From: Paludibacteraceae bacterium
GTDB taxonomy: Bacteria > Bacteroidota > Bacteroidia > Bacteroidales > Paludibacteraceae
Assembly: GCA_017412245.1 (NCBI GenBank)
Contig: JAFPYI010000033.1
Coordinates: forward strand, 62,001-126,000
DNA: 64,000 nt
Direction: 5' to 3'
This document shows positions 16,172-23,460 of this stretch, one piece after another. Both the position numbers and the translations under genes were made by a program. The first letter of the stretch is position 1. Each line of letters opens with the position of its first letter. The notes under the pieces were generated by a model. That model saw only the letters and a list, made by a program, of their open reading frames with translations, was not told the origin of the DNA and did no database searches.

Positions 16172-16256
16172 CGTTCGCACTTTTGTACGAACGCCAATCT
16201 TTTTAATCAAAAAAATACGCTTGTGCAAGCACAGACGATTTTTTTCTATTAAAAAT

Positions 16257-16288
16257 CTTGTACATTTGAAAAATTTGTAGTAATTTTG
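16257..16288 (+). promoter_or_regulatory. Promoter of the 4-alpha-glucanotransferase gene
   Basis: -33 CTTG (16257-16260), 20-nt spacer, -7 TAATTTTG (16281-16288); leader of about 40 nt to the ATG at 16333. Confidence 0.6.
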
Positions 16289-16332
16289 CAGTCGCAAAGG
16301 TTTGAAACGAAAAAACACAAAAATTATATACC

Positions 16333-18951
16333 ATGAACATTAATTTTCAAATTCATTATCGTGCCGAGTATGGGCAAACACTCTGCGTGATTGAGACTCA
16401 AGATCCTGCAGAGACAATCTTAGGCTGGACTCAACGGGAACCGCTTGTGCTGACATGCCAAGGTGTGGATTTCTGGTCCGTAAATGTGCCTGTGAGCGAT
16501 TTTGTGGGAAGGATTCAGTATAAATATGCTGTGCGCCTGCAGAATGGGGCGTATATCTACGAAGCAGGAGAGCCGAGACATTTACGATTTGACGATGTAC
16601 GAAGGACGAAGGACAAAATCGTAGTGCGTGACGCTTGGCAGGCAAGCAGTTACGAGGATTCGTTCTACACTACAGCATTCCTGAAGGCATTGTTTAGCAG
16701 AAGGCCGGCCAAAGCCAAAGCGCCGAAAGGCAATATTCTTTTCTCTATTGACCTGCCGCAGATACTGCCGACACAAGGAGTGGCTATTGTTGGTAACTGT
16801 CCGGAATTGGGCGATTGGCAAGCGGACAATAAACTGATTATGTCCGATGCTGAGTTCCCGCTTTGGAAAGCAGATATTGAGGTGAAAGGACAAGATATTG
16901 TTGAGTATAAGTATCTTATTTATGACCTCAAGACCGGTGCGACCGTAGATATGGAGTGGGGTGAGAACCGTAAGATTTGGGGCATTGAGAAGAATCGTGT
17001 CATCATGCAAAATGACCGTGCTTTCCGTCGTACTCAACCTCGTTGGAAAGGAGCCGGTGTGGCTGTGCCTGTTTTCTCGCTGCGGACGGAAGAAGGATTT
17101 GGTATAGGTGAGTTCCAGGACCTGAAAAAAATGGCCGATTGGGCAGCTGCGACAGGGCAGAAAATGATACAAACACTGCCAATCAACGATACTACGCTCA
17201 GGCATAATAATCTCGATAGTTATCCATACAACGCTGTTTCTGTTTTTGCTCTTCATCCGATATATATCAATATCGAAAAGATGGGCCGTTTGACTCCTGC
17301 ACAACGGAAGAAATACGAGGCGCAGAAAGCAGAATTCAATGCCAAGAATATTGCGGATTATCAATGTGTGTATGACGCCAAGACGGTGTTCTTTAAGACG
17401 TTGTTCAAACAAGATAAAGATGCGCTTTTCAGCAGCGAAGAATACAAGGCTTTCTTCGAGAAAAACAAGGCTTGGTTGGAACCCTATGCGGCATTCCTAC
17501 ATAAACGCGACAAACAACCGAAAGAGTACTATTATTTCCTGCAATTCCATGCCGACAAACAGTTGGCAGACGCAGTAGCTTATGCTCACTCGATAGGCGT
17601 GGCTATGAAGGGTGATATACCTATTGGTATATCTCCGGACAGTGTGGATGCTGCGGTATATCCGGAATTATTCAATTTGGATGCTTCTGCAGGTGCTCCG
17701 CCTGATGATTTCTCTATCAGCGGCCAGAACTGGGGATTCCCGACGTATAACTGGGACGAGATGGCAAAAGACGGCTATGCTTGGTGGCAGGCACGTTTCC
17801 GTAAGATGCAGGATTATTTCGATGCTTACCGTGTAGATCATATTCTCGGATTCTTCCGTATCTGGCAAATGCGTAAGACGGATGTGTGGGGATTGTGCGG
17901 ACATTTTGTTCCGGCGCTGCCATATTCTTATGACGACCTCTGCGCACAAGGAGTATGTCTCGATTGGGACAGAATGACGAAGCCTTATATCCGTTCGAAT
18001 TTCTTGGGAGATGTGCTCGGATATGATACGGAATGGGCGAAAGCTCATGCGCTCAATACGCGCGATAATTATATCTATTGGTTCCGTGAGGAGTTTGATA
18101 CGCAAGCCAAAGTGCAAGCATGGGCAGACAGACTGTTAGGTGATGCTAAACAACTGAAAGCCAGTGGATTAAGTGCTGAGGCTGTGAAGAATATCTGCAA
18201 CGGACTGATTTATCTCCATTGCGAAGTTCTGATGGTAGAAGACCAACGCCATCCGGGACTCTTGCATCCGCGTATCTCTATCTATCAGAGCCATTCGTTC
18301 GATGAACTGTATTCGGACCAGAAAGAGGTGCTGATGCGTATTTACAACGATTATTTCTATCGTCGTCATACACAGTTCTGGCGTGAATCGGCTATGCGCA
18401 AACTGCCGACACTCATCAATTCGACGCATATGCTCTGCTGTGGAGAAGATTTGGGAATGGTTCCGGCTTGCGTACCTGATGTCATGCATGAACTGCAGAT
18501 TCTCAGTCTGGAGATTCAACGTATGCCGAAAGATCCGACTATCAAGTTTGCCCATCCTGCCGATGCGCCTTATCAGAGTGTGTGCACTACAGGTACGCAT
18601 GATATGAATCCGTTGCGGGCTTGGTGGGAAGAGGACTATGATGTTACCAATCAGTTCTACCACGAGCAGATGGGACAATGGGGAGATGCGCCGCGTGAGA
18701 TGACTCCTGAAATAGCAGAATTTATCATCAACCAGCATATGTATTCACCCGCGATGTGGGTTATCCTTCCGCTCCAAGACTGGCTTGCAATTGATGGCAA
18801 AGTGCGCTTGCCGAATGCACAAGCGGAACGAATCAATGTACCGGCAAATCCGCGACATTTCTGGAATTACCGCATGCATTTGACCATCGAAGAATTGCTG
18901 AAGAAAGATAAGTTGAATGCTAAAATCAAGAAACTGACAAGCGTTCGCTAA
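16333..18951 (+). CDS. malQ: 4-alpha-glucanotransferase (amylomaltase) with two starch-binding domains
   Basis: 872 residues, cytoplasmic. It moves glucan segments between maltodextrins in glycogen or starch metabolism. Two CBM20-like domains come first (about 4-100 and 133-230; the second has GNCPELGDWQ), then the GH77 catalytic domain (about 245-870). Likely catalytic residues are the Asp in YRVDHILGFFR near 495, the Glu in CCGEDLGMVP near 703, and the Asp in TGTHDM near 755. The two-CBM20 layout is that of Bacteroidota and plant DPE2-type enzymes. An odd stretch LRFDDVRRTKDK at about 83-95 is encoded by a repeat also found at the start of cmk. The last 26 nt overlap ispH on the other strand. 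Confidence 0.93.
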   Translation: MNINFQIHYRAEYGQTLCVIETQDPAETILGWTQREPLVLTCQGVDFWSVNVPVSDFVGRIQYKYAVRLQNGAYIYEAGEPRHLRFDDVRRTKDKIVVRDAWQASSYEDSFYTTAFLKALFSRRPAKAKAPKGNILFSIDLPQILPTQGVAIVGNCPELGDWQADNKLIMSDAEFPLWKADIEVKGQDIVEYKYLIYDLKTGATVDMEWGENRKIWGIEKNRVIMQNDRAFRRTQPRWKGAGVAVPVFSLRTEEGFGIGEFQDLKKMADWAAATGQKMIQTLPINDTTLRHNNLDSYPYNAVSVFALHPIYINIEKMGRLTPAQRKKYEAQKAEFNAKNIADYQCVYDAKTVFFKTLFKQDKDALFSSEEYKAFFEKNKAWLEPYAAFLHKRDKQPKEYYYFLQFHADKQLADAVAYAHSIGVAMKGDIPIGISPDSVDAAVYPELFNLDASAGAPPDDFSISGQNWGFPTYNWDEMAKDGYAWWQARFRKMQDYFDAYRVDHILGFFRIWQMRKTDVWGLCGHFVPALPYSYDDLCAQGVCLDWDRMTKPYIRSNFLGDVLGYDTEWAKAHALNTRDNYIYWFREEFDTQAKVQAWADRLLGDAKQLKASGLSAEAVKNICNGLIYLHCEVLMVEDQRHPGLLHPRISIYQSHSFDELYSDQKEVLMRIYNDYFYRRHTQFWRESAMRKLPTLINSTHMLCCGEDLGMVPACVPDVMHELQILSLEIQRMPKDPTIKFAHPADAPYQSVCTTGTHDMNPLRAWWEEDYDVTNQFYHEQMGQWGDAPREMTPEIAEFIINQHMYSPAMWVILPLQDWLAIDGKVRLPNAQAERINVPANPRHFWNYRMHLTIEELLKKDKLNAKIKKLTSVR

Positions 18952-19852
18952 CTTTTTCCATTAACCATAAAGGTGTGCTGGTAGCACCACAAATCCCGAC
19001 CCGACAGTCGGGGTTTGTTGTTTGTAGATTTGACGCCCGTTGGGCTATTTCAGATTTGATATTTTCGACTTCGTCGGGAGAGGAGATGAACAGGGTGTTG
19101 GGATTGGCCTCAACGCAATGGTTATACAGCACTTTGGCGTTGGAAGATTTGCTGCCGCCGACGAAAATAACAATATCGTTTTGGCGAGCGAAATTTTGCA
19201 GTTCCGCTACTCGGTTGGCAACATTACGACAGATAGTGTCGTGCGCTTCCAGAATGATGGGGGAGCCTACCCCCTCCCCTCCCTGAAGGGAAGGGCGATT
19301 TTTGATGGCTTCTACCAATTGTTTGAAACCTTCGACCGATTTGGTGGTTTGCGAGAAGAGGTATATCGGGCGTGTGTAATCGATTCGGTCTATCTGTTCC
19401 AAGCGCTCAATCACAATAGCGGTATCGTTCGTTTGGCCCTGTAGACCTATCACTTCTGCATGTCCCGGTTGGCCATAGATGACAATCTGCGGCGGACGTG
19501 ACTCGTCATTCTTATGCAATTCGTAGCAAGCGCGAATACGTTCCTGCAGTTTCTTGACAACCGGACAAGTCGCATCAACAATATCTATTCCGCGTTGCCG
19601 CGCAATCCAATAGGTGCTGGGCGGTTCTCCGTGCGCACGAAGCAAGACTCGGGAGTGAGAAGGCAGTGTGCGGAAATCATCATAATCAATAGTCCGCAGG
19701 CCTTTGTCTTCCAATCGTTTGACCTCCTGACCGTTATGAACAATATCGCCCAAACAATACAAGGCTCCGTGTTCCAATTCTTTTTCTGCCGCACGAATAG
19801 CACTCGTGACGCCAAAACAGAATCCACTATGACTGTCTATTGTGATAGTCAT
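18926..19852 (-). CDS. ispH: 4-hydroxy-3-methylbut-2-enyl diphosphate reductase
   Basis: 308 residues. IspH is an iron-sulfur enzyme that makes IPP and DMAPP in the last step of the MEP isoprenoid pathway. The three cluster cysteines are visible: FCFGV (Cys12), DATCPVV (near 95) and VGICGATSTP (near 285). GQPGHAEVIGLQGQ and SQTTKS are also typical. Two segments look inserted in frame: RPSLQGGEGVG (19266-19293) and AQRASNLQ (19026-19049), each encoded by a repeat found elsewhere in the window. Order porQ-cmk-ispH, with 24 nt between cmk and ispH, suggests one operon from the porQ promoter. The C-terminus overlaps the malQ end by 26 nt. Confidence 0.95.
   Translation of the reverse strand: MTITIDSHSGFCFGVTSAIRAAEKELEHGALYCLGDIVHNGQEVKRLEDKGLRTIDYDDFRTLPSHSRVLLRAHGEPPSTYWIARQRGIDIVDATCPVVKKLQERIRACYELHKNDESRPPQIVIYGQPGHAEVIGLQGQTNDTAIVIERLEQIDRIDYTRPIYLFSQTTKSVEGFKQLVEAIKNRPSLQGGEGVGSPIILEAHDTICRNVANRVAELQNFARQNDIVIFVGGSKSSNAKVLYNHCVEANPNTLFISSPDEVENIKSEIAQRASNLQTTNPDCRVGICGATSTPLWLMEKVSERLSVS
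19026..19049. repeat. Dispersed 24-nt palindromic element inside ispH
   Basis: Same element as 10953-10976 (23 of 24 identical), with core GCCCGTTGGGC. It encodes part of SEIAQRASNLQ just before the third cluster cysteine of IspH. Confidence 0.65.
19266..19293. repeat. Dispersed palindromic repeat inside ispH
   Basis: A CCTACC...CCCTGAAGGGAAG segment of 28 nt related to 15568-15596 and, in reverse, to 33293-33321. It encodes the PSLQGGEGVG loop. Confidence 0.6.
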
Positions 19853-19860
19853 CGATGAGT

Positions 19861-19895
19861 GTTTAGTGTTTAGTGTTTAGTGTTTAGTGTTTAGT
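19861..19895. repeat. Five perfect 7-nt tandem repeats at the cmk 3' end
   Basis: Five copies of GTTTAGT. On the minus strand they read ACTAAAC, and cmk ends inside them: the last residues TLNTKH and the TAA stop come from the repeat. A change in copy number would shift the frame of the last codons. Confidence 0.85.
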
Positions 19896-20572
19896 GTTTT
19901 TTCGTAAAGACGGATGATAAGTTCCATCTGTCCTTCCGGCGTTAACTCACTATTATCTACCACGATAGCGTCTTCTGCTTGGCGCAGAGGAGACTCGGCG
20001 CGGTGTGTGTCACGGTAATCGCGGTCGTTGACATCTGCTAAAACATCCTCATAAACCGGCGATTCACCTTTTGCTACCAACTCATCAAAACGTCGCTGAG
20101 CGCGTATCTCCGGACGAGCGGTAAGAAAGAGTTTCAAATCGGCATTCGGGAAGACAACAGTACCTATATCTCGTCCGTCCATGACTATCGAACCTTGTTC
20201 GCCCATGGCACGTTGCTGTGCTACCAAGAATGCCCGCACTTCGCGAATAGCAGAGATGCGACTGGCAGCATTACCCACCTCTAAGGTTCGAATCTGGCCT
20301 TCTACATCTTCTCCATTCAAGGTGACGTGCTGAGCGCCGTCAACACGAACAAAACCTACTTGAATGCGGTCTAACGAATGAACTACAGCCTCGTCTGTTT
20401 CCAATCGGTTGCGCAGCGCGTATAACGCAATAGCACGATACATGGCGCCCGTGTCCACGTAAGTGGCATTTGCATACTTGGCAAGGGCTTTGGCAATAGT
20501 GGATTTGCCGCAGGATGAATATCCGTCGATGGCGACTATCAATTTACGATTTGACGATTTACGATTTACCAT
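19877..20572 (-). CDS. cmk: Cytidylate kinase
   Basis: 231 residues. It phosphorylates CMP and dCMP with ATP. The P-loop GYSSCGKST is at residues 17-25. VDTGAMYRAIALYAL, MDGRDIGTVVFPNADLKLFL and a D(R)DYRDTHRAESPL segment are all classic for Cmk. The first ten residues (MVNRKSSNRK) are encoded by a repeat-like stretch (20541-20570) that resembles 16579-16596 in malQ, so the start could have been rebuilt by a repeat; the next in-frame methionine is far inside the domain. It lies between porQ and ispH on the same strand. The C-terminus ends inside a 7-nt tandem repeat. Confidence 0.94.
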   Translation of the reverse strand: MVNRKSSNRKLIVAIDGYSSCGKSTIAKALAKYANATYVDTGAMYRAIALYALRNRLETDEAVVHSLDRIQVGFVRVDGAQHVTLNGEDVEGQIRTLEVGNAASRISAIREVRAFLVAQQRAMGEQGSIVMDGRDIGTVVFPNADLKLFLTARPEIRAQRRFDELVAKGESPVYEDVLADVNDRDYRDTHRAESPLRQAEDAIVVDNSELTPEGQMELIIRLYEKTLNTKH

Positions 20573-20605
20573 TTATTTTATATTTCTTAGCCCTATAGGG
20601 CACGA

Positions 20606-21733
20606 TTATCTCATTAGCGCGTTTATATCCAAAGTCAAACCTACCTGATAGGAGAAATTGGATTTGGTCATTTGGCTTAATGCGAAATCGATTCGAGCTT
20701 GTTTGATGCGCACTCCGGCACCGAAAGCAAAACCGGCAATCGAACGTTGGTCAGTTAAGTTCAATTCGGCACGCCGACGGTGGTTATAACTAATCGCTAA
20801 ATAGAATCGTTCGCTCTTCGGCACAATCTCCAGCGACCAGATGGTGTGGCGGAACATCATGTCGTACCATTTGACATCATGCGGAATAAAATCTCCGGTT
20901 GTCGGACTCTTGTCCATGCTCGTCCACTCGTAATTCAGATACCAAGTCTGCATGTTATGTATCTGCAAATGGAAACGCAATGGCGCGTGTTTCACGCGGT
21001 AGGTTAAACCCAATTGCAGATTCAGCGGCAACATCTCGTGATTTGAACCGCCTTCGTCGGAGTAGAATCCTTTCAATTGCCAACCGATATTCTGCAGCAC
21101 CAATCCCATTTGGAACGAGGAATCGGGCGTCTGATAATGGGCTCCTACATCTGCTCCGATAGCGAAAGATGAATAGGCTTCGTAGATACTGTAAACGGGC
21201 TTCAAGGTCACACCTACTTTCCAACACGGGTGTAACTGACGAGCGTACATGATATCAATCAAAATATCTCGTGCTCCAAATGAACCGCCTGTCAGATTGC
21301 CGTCTTCATCAGCATAACGCATTTTTCCGTAGTCCAGATAATGCAGACCCACGGCAAAATAATTCGGTTTGTCCGGCTCGCCCTCTCCTTCGTAAGGACG
21401 CTCTAATTTCGACCGACCGAAATTATGACCATACAGCACAGAGCCGAACATCGTTCCCGGTAAGTAATAACTGTAGTTGAGTTGCAGAACCATGTGCGAA
21501 TTGGAATGCAGTAACGCAGGATTGCACATGCCCATCGATATGTCTCCGTCGTTCAGACTGACGTTTGAACCGCCTAACGCATTCAAACGACTGCTGGTCG
21601 GCAGACTCATAAACGAGAATACCGAACGACCTGCATTCGACACCTGCGCCATCGTAGAGCCGCTAAGCCCCAACAACAGCAAACAAAGTACTATGTATCT
21701 GTCAATCTTCACGAAAAGTACACACTCCCGCAT
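20606..21733 (-). CDS. porQ: Type IX secretion system protein PorQ
   Basis: 375 residues from the ATG at 21733. A GTG at 21712 gives a cleaner signal peptide (MKIDRYIVLCLLLLGLSGS) and is a fair alternative. The protein is an outer-membrane beta-barrel of the PorQ/PorV type: SFMSLPTSSRLNALGGSNVS, then GDISMGMCNPALL near residue 65, and a barrel of amphipathic strands. PorQ belongs to the T9SS attachment apparatus that links exported proteins to the surface; in Porphyromonas it partners PorZ. The order porQ-cmk-ispH is common in Bacteroidota and supports the call. The predicted promoter (21747-21778) leaves a leader of only a few nucleotides before 21733. Confidence 0.85.
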   Translation of the reverse strand: MRECVLFVKIDRYIVLCLLLLGLSGSTMAQVSNAGRSVFSFMSLPTSSRLNALGGSNVSLNDGDISMGMCNPALLHSNSHMVLQLNYSYYLPGTMFGSVLYGHNFGRSKLERPYEGEGEPDKPNYFAVGLHYLDYGKMRYADEDGNLTGGSFGARDILIDIMYARQLHPCWKVGVTLKPVYSIYEAYSSFAIGADVGAHYQTPDSSFQMGLVLQNIGWQLKGFYSDEGGSNHEMLPLNLQLGLTYRVKHAPLRFHLQIHNMQTWYLNYEWTSMDKSPTTGDFIPHDVKWYDMMFRHTIWSLEIVPKSERFYLAISYNHRRRAELNLTDQRSIAGFAFGAGVRIKQARIDFALSQMTKSNFSYQVGLTLDINALMR

Positions 21734-21746
21734 GATAATTAGCGTG

Positions 21747-21778
21747 CAAAATTACTACAATTTTTGCATATGTGCAAA
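21747..21778 (-). promoter_or_regulatory. Promoter of the porQ-cmk-ispH operon
   Basis: Minus strand: -33 TTTG (21778-21775), 20-nt spacer starting CACATATGC, -7 TAATTTTG (21754-21747). The start codon at 21733 lies 13 nt beyond the -7 box. Confidence 0.65.
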
Positions 21779-21968
21779 TTTTTGTGCATTTCTCAACTAA
21801 AAAGTGATATTTTTTGCAGTCTACAATCGCAAAAACTCAATGTGAGTTGATCGAACTTTCAATGGGGTTATTACCTGGCAGTCACGGGGTAATCCTAGAC
21901 AATACACGTGGTTTTGTCGAGATTTCGCTATCCGCAGCAATGCTTTTTTTATGTTTTTACATAAAATA
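21779..21968. other. Intergenic region between porQ and sdhC
   Basis: The 337-nt gap between the two divergent genes holds the porQ promoter, the sdhC promoter and about 190 nt between them. In that middle part I see a small hairpin (AACTCA-ATG-TGAGTT, 21834-21848) and an imperfect pairing around GGTTATTACC / GGGGTAATCC (about 21867-21896). I find no gene, tRNA or known riboswitch in it. Confidence 0.5.
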
Positions 21969-22000
21969 TTTGCACAATCCAAAAAAATATTGTAACTTTG
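21969..22000 (+). promoter_or_regulatory. Promoter of the sdh/frd operon
   Basis: -33 TTTG (21969-21972), 20-nt spacer starting CACAATCC, -7 TAACTTTG (21993-22000); leader of about 65 nt before sdhC. Confidence 0.68.
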
Positions 22001-22070
22001 CACCCGAAAAGTGAAATCACAAAAATTATACATAAAATCAACAATTATTACACATTAAACTTCACACATT

Positions 22071-22763
22071 ATGTGGTTAAAAGATTCATCTATTGGCCGT
22101 AAGTTTGTGATGGCTTTGAGTGGAGCAGCGTTGGTGTTTTTCCTTCTGTTCCACGGTTGCATGAACTTAGCGCTCGTATTTAGCGAAGAGGCCTACAACA
22201 CGATTTGTCGTTTGCTTGGTGCAAACTGGTATGCTGTCATCGGGTCGCTGGGAATCGCATTCTTGGTACTGGTACATTTCTGCTACGGACTGTACCTGAC
22301 TATTCAAAACCGTCGTGCGCGTGGTAATGACCGTTATGCTATCTCCGCTAAGAAGGAAGGTGTAACATGGGAGTCGGAGAACATGCTTGTCTTGGGATTC
22401 GTCATTCTTGGTTTCCTTTGCTTGCACCTCTACAATTTCTGGTTTAAGATGCAGTTTGCTGAATTAACAGGTATCGAAACCGGAGCTTTCGCCCCGCAGA
22501 ATGGTGCTGCGTATGTCAAAGCGCTCTTCACGGAACCGGTTTGGGGACAAGTATACTGCTGTCTCTATTTGTTATGGTTCGTTGTTCTCTGGTTGCACCT
22601 CAATCACGGTGTGGGTTCGGCCATGACTTCTATGGGACTCAACAATCTCAAATGGCAAAAACGCGTGGAAGTGATTAGTACCGTTGTAGCAACAATAGTA
22701 GTACTGCCTTTCGCAATTGTTGTATTGTATTATTTCGGCATGGGCATCGGAATGCTGTGTTAA
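22071..22763 (+). CDS. sdhC: Succinate dehydrogenase/fumarate reductase cytochrome b subunit
   Basis: 230 residues with five membrane helices, the di-heme type that carries both hemes on one subunit. SSIGRKFVMALSGAALVFFL and LFHGCMNLALVF open the protein; FLVLVHFCYGLYLTIQNRRA, LHLYNFWFKMQF and LWLHLNHGVGSAMTSMG follow, with His residues placed for heme binding. It anchors the SdhA-SdhB dimer in the inner membrane and passes electrons between quinone and the iron-sulfur subunit. In anaerobic Bacteroidales the complex runs mainly as menaquinol:fumarate reductase. First gene of the operon; normally sdhA follows directly, but here two unknown genes intervene. Confidence 0.93.
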   Translation: MWLKDSSIGRKFVMALSGAALVFFLLFHGCMNLALVFSEEAYNTICRLLGANWYAVIGSLGIAFLVLVHFCYGLYLTIQNRRARGNDRYAISAKKEGVTWESENMLVLGFVILGFLCLHLYNFWFKMQFAELTGIETGAFAPQNGAAYVKALFTEPVWGQVYCCLYLLWFVVLWLHLNHGVGSAMTSMGLNNLKWQKRVEVISTVVATIVVLPFAIVVLYYFGMGIGMLC

Positions 22764-22786
22764 ACAATAAGGATAATTACATCGAG

Positions 22787-23242
22787 ATGAAACTTTCTCT
22801 CAACGATAGTAAGCAACTATTTCTTGTGTTATTGTTACTAATGGGATCTGCAATGTTTATTATATTGCATGATATCATTGTACCCAAGAAAAAAATAGTT
22901 GAGTTTATCGTTATGTCTCTTCTTTTTCTCTTATACTTTCCATATTATATAAGAAAAATGATTGAAACCAAGCAGATAGTGCCGCTTTGTTATACGTTAT
23001 TGCTTAGTGGTATTGTTGCACTTGTTGGAGGAAGTTTAGTCATTTGTACATATACGAAAGTTGGTGAGTTTTTAATTTTAATAAGCGGAATGACGAATGT
23101 AGGAGTAATTGCCTATCTACTTTTCAAAATGGTATGTCGGCGACCTATCGGTAAAAGAAATGAAGAGGATGCTTCATGGAAACATGTGATGTACTCTATT
23201 CCGATTTGGTTTTTTCCATTTTATATTAACTCAATAGTATAA
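22787..23242 (+). CDS. Unknown small integral membrane protein within the sdh operon
   Basis: 151 residues from the ATG at 22787; the open frame extends to a GTG at 22757 that overlaps sdhC. Not recognised. It has four clear hydrophobic segments (about 10-28, 37-53, 64-86, 91-110) and a fifth at the C-terminus (IPIWFFPFYINSIV), separated by short basic loops (VPKKKIVEF, CRRPIGKRNEED). Base composition is more AT-rich than sdhC and sdhA on each side, which suggests a later insertion. No motif points to enzyme activity. Being between sdhC and sdhA it is probably co-transcribed with them. Confidence 0.6.
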   Translation: MKLSLNDSKQLFLVLLLLMGSAMFIILHDIIVPKKKIVEFIVMSLLFLLYFPYYIRKMIETKQIVPLCYTLLLSGIVALVGGSLVICTYTKVGEFLILISGMTNVGVIAYLLFKMVCRRPIGKRNEEDASWKHVMYSIPIWFFPFYINSIV

Positions 23243-23248
23243 AAAGAA

Positions 23249-23449
23249 ATGAAAAAAAGTATTCTAATTATAAAAAGTATTCTAATTATAATAGTCCCTT
23301 TACTTCTGTTTGCCTGTGACACTAGTGAACCAAAAACTTATGAGCAGGTAGAAACTCATATGTATTCACGTTTGTCAACTCCCCCTCTGGCTCATATGAT
23401 CTTCAAAGGTTTGAAGACGGATATTTTGTTTCTATTTATTAAACTATAA
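23249..23449 (+). CDS. Short lipoprotein-like reading frame, possibly truncated
   Basis: 66 residues. A basic start and hydrophobic core lead to the lipobox-like LLFAC, so the first 22 residues look like a lipoprotein signal peptide. An 18-nt tandem duplication (23254-23289) doubles KSILII within the signal. The mature part is only about 45 residues and ends abruptly in hydrophobic sequence (DILFLFIKL), unlike a normal lipoprotein. It may be the remnant of a longer gene cut short by a frameshift or deletion. AT-rich, 6 nt after the preceding unknown membrane protein gene and 11 nt before sdhA. Moderate doubt that it is made. Confidence 0.45.
   Translation: MKKSILIIKSILIIIVPLLLFACDTSEPKTYEQVETHMYSRLSTPPLAHMIFKGLKTDILFLFIKL
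23254..23289. repeat. 18-nt perfect tandem duplication in a signal peptide
   Basis: AAAAAGTATTCTAATTAT is repeated exactly at 23254-23271 and 23272-23289, adding six in-frame codons to the lipoprotein-like frame. Confidence 0.8.
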
Positions 23450-23460
23450 CCATTATATTT

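Noticed and set aside
22757..22786. Earlier GTG start for the membrane protein in the sdh operon
   Set aside because: It would overlap the end of sdhC and add a polar stretch before the first helix; the ATG at 22787 fits better.
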